Below, piece by piece: positions 31,565 through 42,051 of a stretch of DNA of 64,000 bases. Numbering within the stretch: position 1 is the first letter of the stretch; each line of letters begins with the position of its first letter. The notes beneath the pieces are model-generated. The model saw only the letters and a program-made list of their open reading frames with translations, made no database searches and was not told the origin of the DNA. The translations under genes and the position numbers were made by a program. This DNA is from Alentia gelatinosa (lineage: Eukaryota > Annelida > Polychaeta > Phyllodocida > Polynoidae): NCBI GenBank assembly GCA_950022655.1, contig OX465584.1, forward strand, positions 6,085,694 to 6,149,693, given 5' to 3'.

Positions 31565-32085
31565 ATGACCACTGCTGCCCTGCTGTCCACTGCCCCATGC
31601 CTGCTGCCCATTTCCTGCTGCACACTGCCTGATGCCCCATGCCTGCTGCCCACTGCATGCTCCCCACAGCCCAGTGCTTTCTGCCCACTGCCCACTGATT
31701 GCTGCCCATTGCCTGCTGCCTGCTGCCCAATGTCTGCTGCCCAATGCCTGCTGCCTACTACCTGCTGCCCAATGCCTCCTGCACACTGCCTACTCCCTAC
31801 TGCTTGCTGACCAATGCATGCTGCCCAATGCCTAATGCCCACAGCCTGCTGCCCGCTGCCCAATGCTTGCTGCCCACAGCTCAAAGCCTGCTGTCCACTG
31901 CCCGTCACCCACTGCCTGCTACCCACCGCCTGCTGCCCACTGCCCGCTGCCCAATACTAACTGTCTTCTGCCTACTGCCCGCTGCCTGCTGCCCACTGCC
32001 CACTGCCCACTGCCTACTGCTCACTGCCCTCTGCCCACTGCTTGCTGCTCACTGCCCACTTTCCACTGCCCACTGTCGCCAATTA
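31565..32085 (+). repeat. 7-bp repeat array (CTGCCCA/CTGCCTG)
   Basis: Heptamers CTGCCCA, CTGCCTG, CTGCCCG and variants run for about 520 bp. Seven is not a multiple of three, so every frame reads the same seven-residue repeat; the Pro/Leu/Cys frames are artefacts. Confidence 0.95.
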
Positions 32086-32535
32086 CCGTCCTCCACCTGC
32101 CATCCGTCGTCTAACACCCTGAGCATGTGAAACTTCCCTGTTTACTTTATACCAGTGCCGGGCATGATAGAAATACATCACATGTATTCACCACTCTCAG
32201 CCTCCATCCACTTACTGATTCTAAATGAACACCCCATTACCTCCTTCAGTTACCTAGTCGAAACAGTTCTACTTTATAACTGGGTAAACCCTAGGGCAGG
32301 GTACATTGTGGTGTGAACATTCATCCTGGGACTCAACTACCCTTATAGTGAAGGGGGTGAAAATCATGAGATCCTGCTTGCTTGCTTCCTATTGGCTAGG
32401 TTGGGTACTTCGTTGGCAACTCAGCCATGGAAATTGATGTTATTTACTGAACTCGGCCTGGGGCCTCGTTCCGTAAAAAGCAACAATTCCCCATCTCGAT
32501 TTGTAGCATGTACAGCATGGTCAGGTCGTTCTATA
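32086..32535. repeat. Dispersed repeat shared with 11.5 kb, otherwise unassigned
   Basis: 32290-32420 matches 11480-11620 (CATCCTGGGACTCAACTACC and TTCCTATTGGCTAGG). Confidence 0.6.
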
Positions 32536-32539
32536 TAAG

Positions 32540-32660
32540 TACTCTATATCATTAAATACCTGTATATTGTGTCTGTATGTGACAAATACTTAGTAAAACT
32601 GCTTCGGCATCGTTTCGTCTGATCGTCAATTTTACCGCGTATCTAACACGTTCAGCCACA
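32540..32660 (+). mobile_element. Family K hairpin fragment
   Basis: TGTGTCTGTATGTGACAAAT, GGCATCGTTTCGTCTGATCG and TCAATTTTACCGCGTATCTA match the arms of the family K hairpin at 49255-49370. Confidence 0.6.
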
Positions 32661-32663
32661 GTA

Positions 32664-33121
32664 AGGCCTGGCGTCCACCTGCTACGATAGAAATTTAGAC
32701 CTACTGATATGGTTCCGATACAACAAGTCGTGGTTATTTAGCCTGTAGGGATGGCCGTTCGAGGTCTGTGGTATTACATGAAAAACGTCCCCCGCCTTCG
32801 GTGTCAGGACGTATTTATTTTACAAAAGCCCGAGAACGGCTTCTTTACGGTTCAGTCACTACAAAGGTTTTCCTAGGCCTGGCACTGACACAAAAAGCAA
32901 ATATCGGAGACATATCGGGATGGTGCAAAATCGTTGACATATGTCAAGACAAGCCAATCCACCACGCATTGTATGGGTTTTTTATCGGTGTCTAATCGCA
33001 GAAACGTGGTCAACTGCTCCGATATTAAGTGACCTTCCCACGCGTTTTTTTAATTTTTTTATCGGGAGGTGCATCGTAGACCATATCGGAACCATATCGT
33101 AGTAGGTGGACGCTGGGCCTT
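32664..33121 (+). mobile_element. Family A MITE carrying a family M hairpin
   Basis: TA|AGGCCTGGCGTCCACC to ACGCTGGGCCT|TA. Between about 32727 and 32876 lies CGTGGTTATTTAGCCTGTAG..GGTTCAGTCACTACAAAGG, a family M hairpin arm pair. The same M-A junction (AGGTTTTCCTAGGCCTGGCA) recurs at 55757, so the chimera spread as a unit. Confidence 0.8.
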
Positions 33122-33194
33122 ACCCTGTTTCCGTATGTATACTATCCTAAAGTGGCCATGGTCAAACCCCACTTTATATATACTACTACCTTCA

Positions 33195-33400
33195 TCACAG
33201 CCTAGGAGGGTGGTTGTGGCCCCTAAGATTCGAGGTCAACTCTCGACTGCAGAGCCGTCCCAAGGCGCGAGAAAATATTATGTAAGGAGGTCAGGGTGAA
33301 GGTTGGGGTTTGCTGCGAATGCAGTCATTGGCTACTCAGTCTACTGTATTCCTTATATGGACTTAAGGTAATGGGACAACTCCATGGTGCTAGGAAACAC
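33195..33400 (+). repeat. Dispersed repeat R, copy 1
   Basis: It contains GGTTGTGGCCCCTAAGATTC, GGCGCGAGAAAATATTATG and GCGAATGCAGTCATTGGCTA, all present in reverse at 47838-48045 with high identity. Class unknown. Confidence 0.8.
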
Positions 33401-33499
33401 CCATCAGGCAATCTCATTCTAACTGATTTCTCTCTGCACTTTTCGAGAAGTTTCGCTGAAAAACCCACCCTGAGTCTAGCATGTGGTGCACATAGACAC

Positions 33500-33625
33500 G
33501 AATAGCCTAACCCTGCGCTTACAGATATTGCGTCATTCATTTTGGCGGGCGGGAGCACGGAGAGTCTACTCTAGTCTCCGGTTACTTCGCCTAATCCACT
33601 GTTCAGCGGGAGGAAATCTAATCTT
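33500..33625. promoter_or_regulatory. Promoter-like segment with E2F-type motif
   Basis: ATTTTGGCGGGCGGGAGC at about 33538-33555 matches the E2F consensus TTTSGCGS plus a GC-box-like extension. CpGs are moderately frequent around it. No exon was identified. Confidence 0.3.
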
Positions 33626-33802
33626 CATGTTGCTGAATGAATAACAAGTTTTATTACAACGTTAGTTACAAGTCACGTGATGCACAGCTGTGTTTGACGT
33701 CAGGTAACTGTGTGCTTTTAGGTTTTAACCGCCAGCATGATTTTCTTGGTGCTCTATATATAGATGAGCCCATACGGGACACTTATAGACTTTGTACTAA
33801 AT

Positions 33803-34064
33803 ATTATCCTACCCCTCATATAAATCTCCATAGACTTAATATGGTGTAACTGTATGCCATGGTTATGGCATAAGATATTTATATGCCACTGGTGACATAT
33901 AAAGTTAAAAACAGGTAACAGGGTAGGATAAAATCTAAACATCACTCATTTTCATATAATTGTTTACATGCCATTCGTTGTCTTCCGCTACAGATATCAC
34001 TCAGCTCCACTTTGTGATATCATGCTGTGAAGACAACTCATGCCATATAAACAGTCATATGAAA
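33803..34064 (-). mobile_element. Family G bipartite element
   Basis: The second module is framed by ATTATCCTACCCCTC (33803) and GGGTAGGATAAAAT (33921). The hairpin follows, with ACATGCCATTCGTTGTCTTC pairing with GAAGACAACTCATGCCAT. Confidence 0.8.
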
Positions 34065-34155
34065 TTGTTTTATGATATTATTACTGGTGTTTTATGATAT
34101 TATTACTGGTGTTTTATGATATTATTACTGGTGTTTTATGATATTATTACTGAAT
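34065..34155 (+). repeat. About 23-bp tandem repeat, 4 copies
   Basis: TTTTATGATATTATTACTGG repeated four times, joining two family G elements. Confidence 0.95.
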
Positions 34156-34162
34156 ACTGATC

Positions 34163-34446
34163 AGTATTGGATATTATCAAGAAACATCACAACTTAGAGT
34201 CTGAGTTTATTTACACACATTTTGTTGGCTCCATATTTTCACGAGTGGAAGATGAGTGACATTACTGAGCCAACAAAATGAGTGCCATAAATAAACTCAA
34301 ACTCAAACCAGTGGCGTCTAGATTTCATCCTACCCCGTGTTCACGATTTTTGAATGTTAGAAAGTAGTGACATAAACAACACTTTGTGTCACACCCGTGA
34401 CATAGACAAATTCCATGTTAAGCCTATTTTATTAAGGGTAGGATAA
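34163..34446 (+). mobile_element. Family G bipartite element
   Basis: Hairpin arms GAGTTTATTTACACACATTT and CAAAATGAGTGCCATAAATAAACTC flank CACGAGTGGAAGATGAGTG. The second module runs from TTTCATCCTACCCCG to AAGGGTAGGATAAC. It is nearly identical to 51105-51394. Confidence 0.85.
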
Positions 34447-34469
34447 CATTACGTACATATGGCCGAATA

Positions 34470-34570
34470 TCTATGAAACACTACCTGCTGCTAAGGGTGC
34501 AGTATCAATAATATTCAGGCACACTGTGCCCGTAGTCAATAAGGTCGCATATAAGTTTTGTATAAAGTTA
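34470..34570 (-). mobile_element. Family M second-module fragment
   Basis: GGCCGAATATCTATGAAACA, ACTACCTGCTGCTAAGGGTG and ATTCAGGCACACTGTGCCCG match 22265-22360 in reverse. Confidence 0.6.
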
Positions 34571-35249
34571 ACCCACATCGTCCATGGGTCTCGGTGGCGT
34601 ACAGAAAAGGGTTTCCGGGTATGAACCTAGATTATCCAAATAATCCTTGTTTCATACGGGTCGCATAAAATCTAAGATTCCAGTGATATGATAAATATAG
34701 AAAAACCTACCATGCTTGCAAAGGTTACAATTACAGTTGGAGATCAATAAAACACTTCGAGATCATTATATTCAACCACAATATGTACTAGAAAAACAAC
34801 ATGGGTTCTTATTTTCAAGGTAAATTTGCTTTGACAATAAAAAAAACATTTCATTTAGCTGAAAGTTTAAAGTGATAATCTCAAAGTTTTATAGATCACA
34901 AGATAGTATTAGAATGGCGGGTGGTTGTTTTGTTGTAGAAAACAAATACGTCACCCTCTGCTCTACACCACACACCCATCATTCTTTATCATAGCCCCTA
35001 AGTGAGTTTTTACTGTATACTCATTGACTCTGCTGGACTTTAGTGGTTAATGTGGTAGGAGCAGGGAACTCCGAGTAAAAGCCACGTGCCCACGCGTACT
35101 TACACAGAAGTGCCCTTCACCACCTGTGCCCCACACCCTGATGCAGATCTCTAAACGCATACAACAACGGCCACCCACTCAGTGTCAGACAAGTACCCAG
35201 CCATATGCGCGCACCGGGCCCGTTCAATGACCAATGGCAATGAGAGTAT
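34571..35249. other. No gene recognised
   Basis: Nothing supported. Confidence 0.4.
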
Positions 35250-36262
35250 TTATATAGAACGTCCTGACCATGCAGTACAATTCACAGAACGAGATGGTAA
35301 TTTACAGTTTGTACGGACCGAGGCGTTTACGCCGAGTTCCGTACAAACTGTAAAGCGCCAGATCCACTAAAGCGCCAGATCCACTAAGGCGATTTTCCAT
35401 GCGAATTTGGGTTCGCAGACGTTCGCATGGACATGCGAATGCCTTGCGACAATATCTAATACATTGAATATTATCGCATGTGATTCGCACAGTCACACTG
35501 ATCGCAGGCGCATTCGCTTGGTCGCCCTAGTGGATTTGACGGGTGCCTGTGGCCAAGGTACCTCCTGGAGGACAGGCGATGGTGGGCACTCTATACCGCT
35601 AGGGATGGGCACACAGTCGTTAAAAACCACAATTCAACTGTTTAATCATGTGGTATGATATATAATCTTAAATATTTGATTTCTTTTCAATAGAACTACT
35701 AATAATGGTATTTTACATACACTCTGTGAAAATTTCATCAATGTTCCTCCATCATTATTTGTTAAAAACGATTTTGTAGATTTTTGAGAAATGATGCCTC
35801 AAGGCATTATTTGCCCTGGCTTAGATGATGCCTCAAGGCATCATTCGCCCTGGCCTGGATGATGCCTCAAAGCATCATTCGCCCTTAAAGGGTTAAGGCA
35901 ACCAAGCGAATGCGTCTGCGATCCATGTGACTGTGTGAATCCCATACGATGATATTCAATATATTGAATATTGTCGCAAGGCATTTGCATGTCCATGCGA
36001 ACATATGCGAACGTCTGCGAACCTCTGCAAACGTCTGCGATCGTCTGCGAACCCAACTTCACATGGAAAATTGCCTTAGTGGATCTGGCGCTTAAATTAC
36101 CATCGAGTTCTGTGAATTGTACAGCATGGTTGGACGTTATATATTTACTATATACCCGAAATTAAAAGAAAATTCATTAATTTCATTTAGCTTAATAACC
36201 AATATCTTAATAAACGTGTATGGCTAGGTGGTCCGTATTTTAGTGTACGGACCGTATCTATT
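35250..36262 (+). mobile_element. Family I element interrupted by family J
   Basis: It opens TATATAGAACGTCCTGACC. The hairpin arm CAGTTTGTACGGACC..GGAACTCGGCGTAAAC-type sequence is present, then family J, then AATTACCATCGAGTTCTGTG, GGTTGGACGTTATATATTTA and CTATATACCC. The right end stops in GTGTACGGACCGTATC before the closing inverted repeat. Confidence 0.8.
35354..36092. mobile_element. Composite family J element with TAA target duplication
   Basis: The ends AGCGCCAGATCCACTAA and TAGTGGATCTGGCGCT are flanked by TAA (35351-35353, 36093-36095), and the family I hairpin is continuous without it. It holds an almost complete J unit at each end in opposite orientation, about 360 bp of other sequence between, two GATGATGCCTCAAGGCATCA units, and a duplicated left tip. 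The TAA duplication suggests PIF/Harbinger. No transposase frame is visible. Confidence 0.75.
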
Positions 36263-36744
36263 TTCTCGGTGAGCCCCGACCGACCGACGCTTCATGGGAG
36301 TTGGTCTTTTTTAACTAAGAACAATACTGGCTGAAACATTACGATCAGCCCTGGGACCTGTTTCTCTAGTTTCGTGACATTAAGCCAGACAGACATCAAC
36401 AGCAGCACCAACAGTGCAAGCAATAGTGGAAAAAGTCTAGCGCCGCAAATATCTGGGGGTCGGAGCGGCCAATCTTCTTCATATTTGGAACGATTATAGG
36501 TTATATGTATCCCCTACACGTGTTAAAGGATGATCACTTAATTCATAGTGAGTGAAATTTCGATTGTCATCGATTGCAGTCTTGTGATCTATCCGTATGG
36601 TGTCACAGACGCCATTTAGACATGTTATGAAACTACTGAAACAGGTCCCAGGACTAACATGAGGCGACAATGACTATGATTGGATTGTCATTGCATTTTT
36701 CAATTGTGGTCCTCAGAATTCACGACCTAGCAGAAAAATCTGCG
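36263..36744. other. No gene recognised
   Basis: Nothing supported beyond scattered CpGs. Confidence 0.4.
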
Positions 36745-37027
36745 TAAAGCATGTGATCCACCAAGAGTGAGTTAGGGCCGGACGATGACCATGTGGAGAA
36801 TTGTGGACGTCGGCCACCCAAATCGCTCATCAGCTCAGATCGGCTGGGACAATCTGCTTGGTGGATCAGTATTAGGCCGGAATTGGCCAGAATCGGCAGG
36901 ACCAGCCCATTGAAAACCCTGTTGCCCGCTACATGCGGTCGTCGCCTCTGGCTGGCCGGCCCTGTAAAAAACCAGCCGGCCGGCTCTGGCCGTCTCTGAG
37001 CGTCAATTTGGTGGATCACGTGCTTTA
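36745..37027. mobile_element. Family S MITE
   Basis: TAAAGCATGTGATCCACCAA and TTGGTGGATCACGTGCTTTA are inverted ends of a 283-bp G/C-rich unit with inner inverted phrases (GGCCGGCCCTG and CAGCCGGCCGGC). TA lies at each end. It is the only copy in the window. Confidence 0.7.
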
Positions 37028-38094
37028 GAAAGACACCTTAGAAACCCATATTTAATTAAGCATGAGTAAAAATACCTAAAAAATCCCACATTTAAGCACC
37101 AATTGACCCACATTCAGGCACTAGCCTGATCTACCTCCATTGTACCAGCTTCCTTTGGCAAAATTTGTGTCAACAATATAAGAACCGACCTCAGAATCCC
37201 ACACTTTAAACGTTACCCTAGCGGCACCAGTTGCCTGTGGCGAGGCGCATGAGGAAAAAGGGGAGCAGTAAGAAGTGTGCGGCGATCTCCCGGAATTATC
37301 TTCTGTGTGCAGAGCGTGGAAAACTTTGTCAAAATAACTCTTTGAAGCCAATCCCCAACCGCAATAATCAATTAGGCTGAAATTGGCCTCACACCGAAAA
37401 TCAAGAAAGTGTGATTTGAATTAGTGAAAACCTTTCAATGGAATCAACTTGGGTGAAACGATCCATGTTGAGTGAATAATTCTACCGTGTGTTCTTTTGG
37501 TATTCAGTGTGAAATTCAACCTAAACCTGCAGCCTCCTACCACATGAGAAACCCCAAGATTTGATGGTTGGTATGATAGAATGAACATCTAGAGCAACAA
37601 TTAATAAAATTCAAATAAACTGCAATAAAAGCATCAGGGTGGTTTATCATAGAGAAGAAATGGATTTCTTTATTTCCATGCCTCCCTGTGATCGCTATAA
37701 AACCTTTCCTAATCAATAGTTCGGGCGGTGGCCGCTGAGTGGCGCCGTTGCATTGTTTTAATTGGCGACATACACATCAATGTCTGGACGCTAATCTAAT
37801 TAGGCAGGATTCTCACCACTGAGGACAGACCAGCGCACTCTAAATGATCAGAACAAAGGGGAATAAAAAATATCTGACGACCCCAGAAATTACAGGGGAA
37901 GAAATCAATAGCACTGAGATGTGTAAGAAGAGAAGCGAATAAAGAGAGAATAAAATAGGATTGAGTGTGAAATAGGTGGGGGAATGATTGTATATTGTAG
38001 GATGGTCCTGATGGGGCTTGGATATGAGTTGGGAATAAATAAAGGAGATAAATTGGGAAGAGTTAAAAGAGTAAAAAGAAAGGGTAGATATCAC
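37028..38094. other. No gene recognised; possible regulatory DNA
   Basis: Mostly unique-looking sequence. About 37690-37820 is G/C-rich with GGCGCCGTTGC and homeodomain-like CTAATCTAATTAGG, which could be an enhancer. A 76-codon frame at 37121-37351 (minus) has no recognised domain. Confidence 0.3.
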
Positions 38095-38485
38095 AACATT
38101 ATCATGATTTCGATCTGGGTGGCTGTATTCTCCTTGTAGTTGACACTACGTAATACTCCTCGCTACCGTTCGGAGTTTTACTACGCGTCAACTACGCGGA
38201 GAATACGGCCACTCAGATCGAAATCATGGTAATATTGTATATATTACTCACTTTTCGAGTAATTATTAGGAAAAAATCTTGTAAATAATTTGAAATTCGA
38301 CCCAAGCGCCGTGCATTGTTTATCTAAATTAGTTCCTATAATGCCCGTCAGGTGGCCCAGTAAAGCTGTATTCTCCTAGGAGATTCCGGAGGTCCGTATT
38401 CTACTCAGTAGCGATCTGTAGGCACCATGGGCTTAGTATGGAGACTCCGTATTAGGTGGGTAATAAATACACAATATTACCATGA
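38095..38485 (-). mobile_element. Family F element
   Basis: The foldback ATTTCGATCTGGGTGGC..GGCCACTCAGATCGAAAT encloses ACTACGCGTCAACTACG. The second module ends GGAGACTCCGTATTAGGTGG and GTAATAAATA. It is the reverse of 49683-50062, with the same CGACCCAAGCGCCGTGCATT and GCCCGTCAGGTGGC. Confidence 0.85.
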
Positions 38486-38719
38486 TTCTGACCTGCATAG
38501 TCGCATTCTCCGAGAAGTTGACGCGTGCATGCATTTTTATTTGTAGCCATATCTTAGCCAGATCGGAGTGTGTCGCAAGCAGTAGGCAAAGGCCTTTAAT
38601 CTGCAAAGAAGAGTGCTAAACCCATGATGTTGTCCACACTCCCGAACCACCCACTCGCCTCCGATCTCTATTCCGTCATCCCGAATGACCCATTCCTATA
38701 TACCCATTATTGAACTAAC

Positions 38720-39118
38720 TAGAGTTACATACTGCTGCTGGGGGGTGCATTAAAAATAAGTTATATGTCGAGGTTGACGTTTTCGTCCCACTCTTATGTT
38801 TTCGTCCTGCTCTGACGTTTTCGTCCCGCTCTGATCACGTGATACAATACAGCAGCGGGACGATACAATAGCTGTTGTGGTTACTCGATAAGGGTGGCCA
38901 TTTGCTTCGGAAGTGTTTCAGGTAAAGAATTAAGCATTTTTATCGATATTTGAAGATATATAGGAATAGGGAAACCAAGTACCGGTAAGCAAAAGTCAAA
39001 GTTACTTGGTAAGGCTTGGAAAAATTACTGCCCGCGGCTGACGCTTACGGCAGTAATTTTTCCAAGCCTTACCTTGTAACTTTGAACTTTTGCTCACCGG
39101 AACATAGTTTCCCTCTAT
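38720..39118 (+). mobile_element. Family L element, second module plus hairpin
   Basis: The second module runs from CATACTGCTGCTGGGGGG to GATATATAGGAATAGGG, with three TGACGTTTTCGTCCCGCTC repeats. The hairpin is GGGAAACCAAGTACCGGTAA..GGCTTGGAAAAATTACTGCC with its inverse ending ATAGTTTCCC. It shares the border GTTTCCC|TCTATTATCTCACCC with the next family H element. Confidence 0.8.
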
Positions 39119-39404
39119 TATCTCACCCAGTATTTGTCACCATAGGCTTAACATTAGGAACTCGTACTCCACGGCCGTGAAGGTAGTGTACCCAATACTC
39201 AAGGGCTAATTTGGTGATTTATTATATTAATTTATAATTTTATACGGGGTGAGATAAAATCAGAAACCCACTCAATAAAAATAACTTAGTCCGCACTCCG
39301 CCTCGCTTGACCGCAGAGTAATTCACTCAGCTTTGCTTTGTGAATGACTCTGCGGTCAAACTCAGTGAAGTACGAAACAAGCTATTTTCATCTCGTGAGT
39401 TTCC
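39116..39404 (-). mobile_element. Family H bipartite element
   Basis: The second module runs from TTATCTCACCCAG (39118) to GGGGTGAGATAAAA (39246). The hairpin carries CGCTTGACCGCAGAGTAATTC and AATGACTCTGCGGTCAAACT and ends CGTGAGTTTCC. Confidence 0.85.
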
Positions 39405-39416
39405 TGCTAACCACCC

Positions 39417-39440
39417 CACCACACACACACACACACACCT
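39417..39440. repeat. (AC)n microsatellite
   Basis: About ten AC dinucleotides. Confidence 0.95.
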
Positions 39441-40014
39441 CATGGGAACAGACCCTCTTCGCCGTTCACCCTCCCCTCTAGATTGGCCACCACCTCTGTC
39501 TACACTGTGTTCCGACTTCGAGGTTGGTAACGTTAAACCCTGGTCATGTCCACGAATTCTCACTCTCGTACCAAGCAGCTTTCTTTATCTGTAGATTCTG
39601 AGAGCCGAAACACCTATTAAGAAATATTTATAGCTCAGAAAGTTGATAATATAAATGTTTATCTTATATTTATTTTATTCACAATACACAGAGAAGGAAA
39701 TATGAACATGGAAAGATAGCCTCAAGGGTGACAATGGACACATTCTCCAACTATAGGTGTAGGTCAGATCAAAGATCTGCAGGGAGAGTCACAAACACTT
39801 ACAGCTACTGGGTCAAGGTGGCCACAGATTTAACACAACCAGAGCTAACGTAGTGTAGCTCTGGCGGCCAGTGTACCTCCCCTTGTGACACTCAGCCGGT
39901 GTTGACTTTGTTTTTTGCTTTCCTCTCGGGTACTTCATGGTATTTGACGGTGTGCTGACAAAGACTGGAGCTCTGAGGAGGGGAAGTGGCGGTCGGGGTG
40001 TTAGTCATGGTGGA
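39441..40014. other. No gene recognised
   Basis: Nothing supported. Confidence 0.4.
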
Positions 40015-40255
40015 ATTGGCCCAATCGGTTAAAGTCTGTCCGATGTGGCGTTTCTACCTGCCGATTATGATCACTGATTATGGCATCTAGCTCCAATCAT
40101 CGATGATGCTATGATTTTGTGCAATAATCGTCGGGTGGAAACAAAATTAGTCAGCGATTTTTCTCTCCACATAATTACGCGTGCATCATGGTACCCCGAC
40201 CGACTTTTGAGGCTACCGACGAAGTCAAACCATGGATTAACCGTTGAAGGCTACC
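40015..40255. mobile_element. Family P fragment
   Basis: See 24091-24660: CTGCCGATTATGATCACTGA, GCAATAATCGTCGGGTGGAA and GATTTTTCTCTCCAC are shared. Confidence 0.6.
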
Positions 40256-40394
40256 AAAAATCCGTCGGTGACCACCTACATTTCCGTCTAAAAACAGCAT
40301 CTTTTCTGAACGCAACCGATTTCTATATTAATTCGGGGGGGGGGGGGTGGTTAATCTTTGGGCTTATCAGGTCCTACACGTATAGAATGTGGTA

Positions 40395-41195
40395 GGTTGG
40401 GGGAGGGGCTTGATTTCTTTGAGGCTGAGGGACGGTTTAGATTTGCTGGAGGTTGAGCGAGGGCGTAGATTTGTTGAAAGTTGAGGGAAGGGGTAGGGGT
40501 GCTGGTTGCTGAGGGAGGGGGTAGATTTGTCGGAGGCTGAGGGAGGGTATAAATTTGCTGGTGACTGATGGAGAGGGTAGATTTGTTGGAGGGTGAGGGA
40601 GGCGGTAGATTTGTTGGATACTGAGGGAGGGGGTAGATTTGTTGGAGACTGAGGGAGGGGGTAGATTTGTTGGATACTGAGGGAGGGGGTAGATTTGTTG
40701 GAGGGTGAGGGAGGGGGTAGATTTGTTGGAGACTGAGGGAGGGGGTAGATTTGTTGGAGACTGAGGGAGGGGGTAGACTTGTTGGAGACTGAGGAAGGGG
40801 GTAGATTTGTTGGAGACTGAGGGAGGGTTTAGACTTGTTGGAGGCTGAGGGAGGGGGTAGATTTGTTGGATACTGAGGGAGGGGGTAGATTTGTTGGATA
40901 CTGAGGGAGGGTTTAGACTTGTTGGAGACTGAGGGAGGGGGTAGATTTGTTTGAGACTGAGGGAGGGGGTAGATTTGTTGGTGACTGAGGGAGGGGGTAG
41001 ATTTGTTCGAGACTGAGGGAGGGGGTAGATTTGTTGGTGGCTGAGGGAGGGTTTAGACTTGCTGGAGACTGAGGGAGGGGGTAGATTTGTTGGAGACTGA
41101 GGGAGGGTTTAGACTTGTTGGAGACTGAGGGAGGGGGTAGATTTGTTGGAGACTGAGGGAGGGTTTAGACTTGTTGGAGACTGGGGGAGGGGGTC
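40395..41195 (+). repeat. 29-bp G-rich minisatellite (about 27 copies)
   Basis: The unit is CTGAGGGAGGGGGTAGATTT plus GTTGGAGA. A second unit type (GAGGGAGGGTTTAGACTTG) is interspersed. Repeated GGG/GGGGG runs give strong G-quadruplex potential on the plus strand. It abuts a CpG island. Confidence 0.95.
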
Positions 41196-41214
41196 GGTGT
41201 CTCGGGGGCCGAGT

Positions 41215-41610
41215 AACTTCAGCTCCCAATCCTCACCTTCAAAGCCCCGCACACCATTCCCCTGACCCGCAGTATTTTGCCGCGACATTTACTTCCCGAC
41301 GTCCGCCAAGCCAACCGTGTGCATCTTACCCAGCATGCCGCGCGCCAGACATGCGCAGTCGGCACCCCGGCCACGCGCATTAATACCATTAAGCAAATTG
41401 AGATTGTGAGACGGTCCCCGGCCCCACACACCCACACACACACGCCACGTGCCCAGCACCAGCGGCCTCTGCGCGCGCATGCGTGAGACCGACCGGAAAC
41501 GGAAATGGAAACCCACGCCACGCGGTGGACGCTGGGAGTGATTGCGCCTGCGTGTAACGCCTTACGGGAGCCAATCAGAGGCGGGCTCTCTGAGCCGTAC
41601 GGGGAGGTTT
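41215..41610. promoter_or_regulatory. CpG island promoter (NRF-1, ETS, NF-Y)
   Basis: An NRF-1-like GCGCGCGCATGCGTG (41471-41485), ETS-like GACCGGAAAC (41491-41500) and a perfect NF-Y box AGCCAATCAGAG (41569-41580) lie in a dense CpG context. Four open frames on both strands are G/C artefacts. Direction was not determined. Confidence 0.55.
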
Positions 41611-41636
41611 ACAGGGTTGTACTGTAAAGGCGGGCG

Positions 41637-42051
41637 TCCACCAACCACGACCAGGCTACGATAATGGGTTCCCGACAAGGTCCACGATTGGCCTACGATT
41701 GGAGGCCTTTTTATGGTTGGTGAACCCCAGTTCCTGACAAGAGTCTATGACAAGGCCACAACAAGGCCACGATTGGAAGCTTGTCGGGAGCCTTCCGACA
41801 AGGCTACAACAACATCGAGCATGTTCACTTTTTCCCATGACTGGACCCTTATCGTGGAGTGCCATGGCATGTCAGGAGCGTGTCGCAGAGGTCTACAATA
41901 GGAAATTTATGTGGAGCGTGCACTTCCTGACAAGCCCCGACAACGCTGTTGTAAAGTCCCCCTTCTTACGACAAGGCTGCGACAAGCGCCAATTGGAACT
42001 TTCTTGTCGGCGCTTGTTGTAGCCTTGTCATGGGTGGTGGACGCCTGCCTT
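41637..42051 (+). mobile_element. Family B MITE with TA flanks
   Basis: TA|AAGGCGGGCGTCCACCAAC to GTGGTGGACGCCTGCCTT|TA. The interior has GTTCCTGACAAGAGTCTATG and CATCGAGCATGTTCAC. Confidence 0.85.

Noticed and set aside
31528..32130. Pro/Leu/Cys-rich and Gly/Gln/His-rich frames
   Set aside because: A 7-bp repeat gives the same heptapeptide in every frame; no coding evidence.
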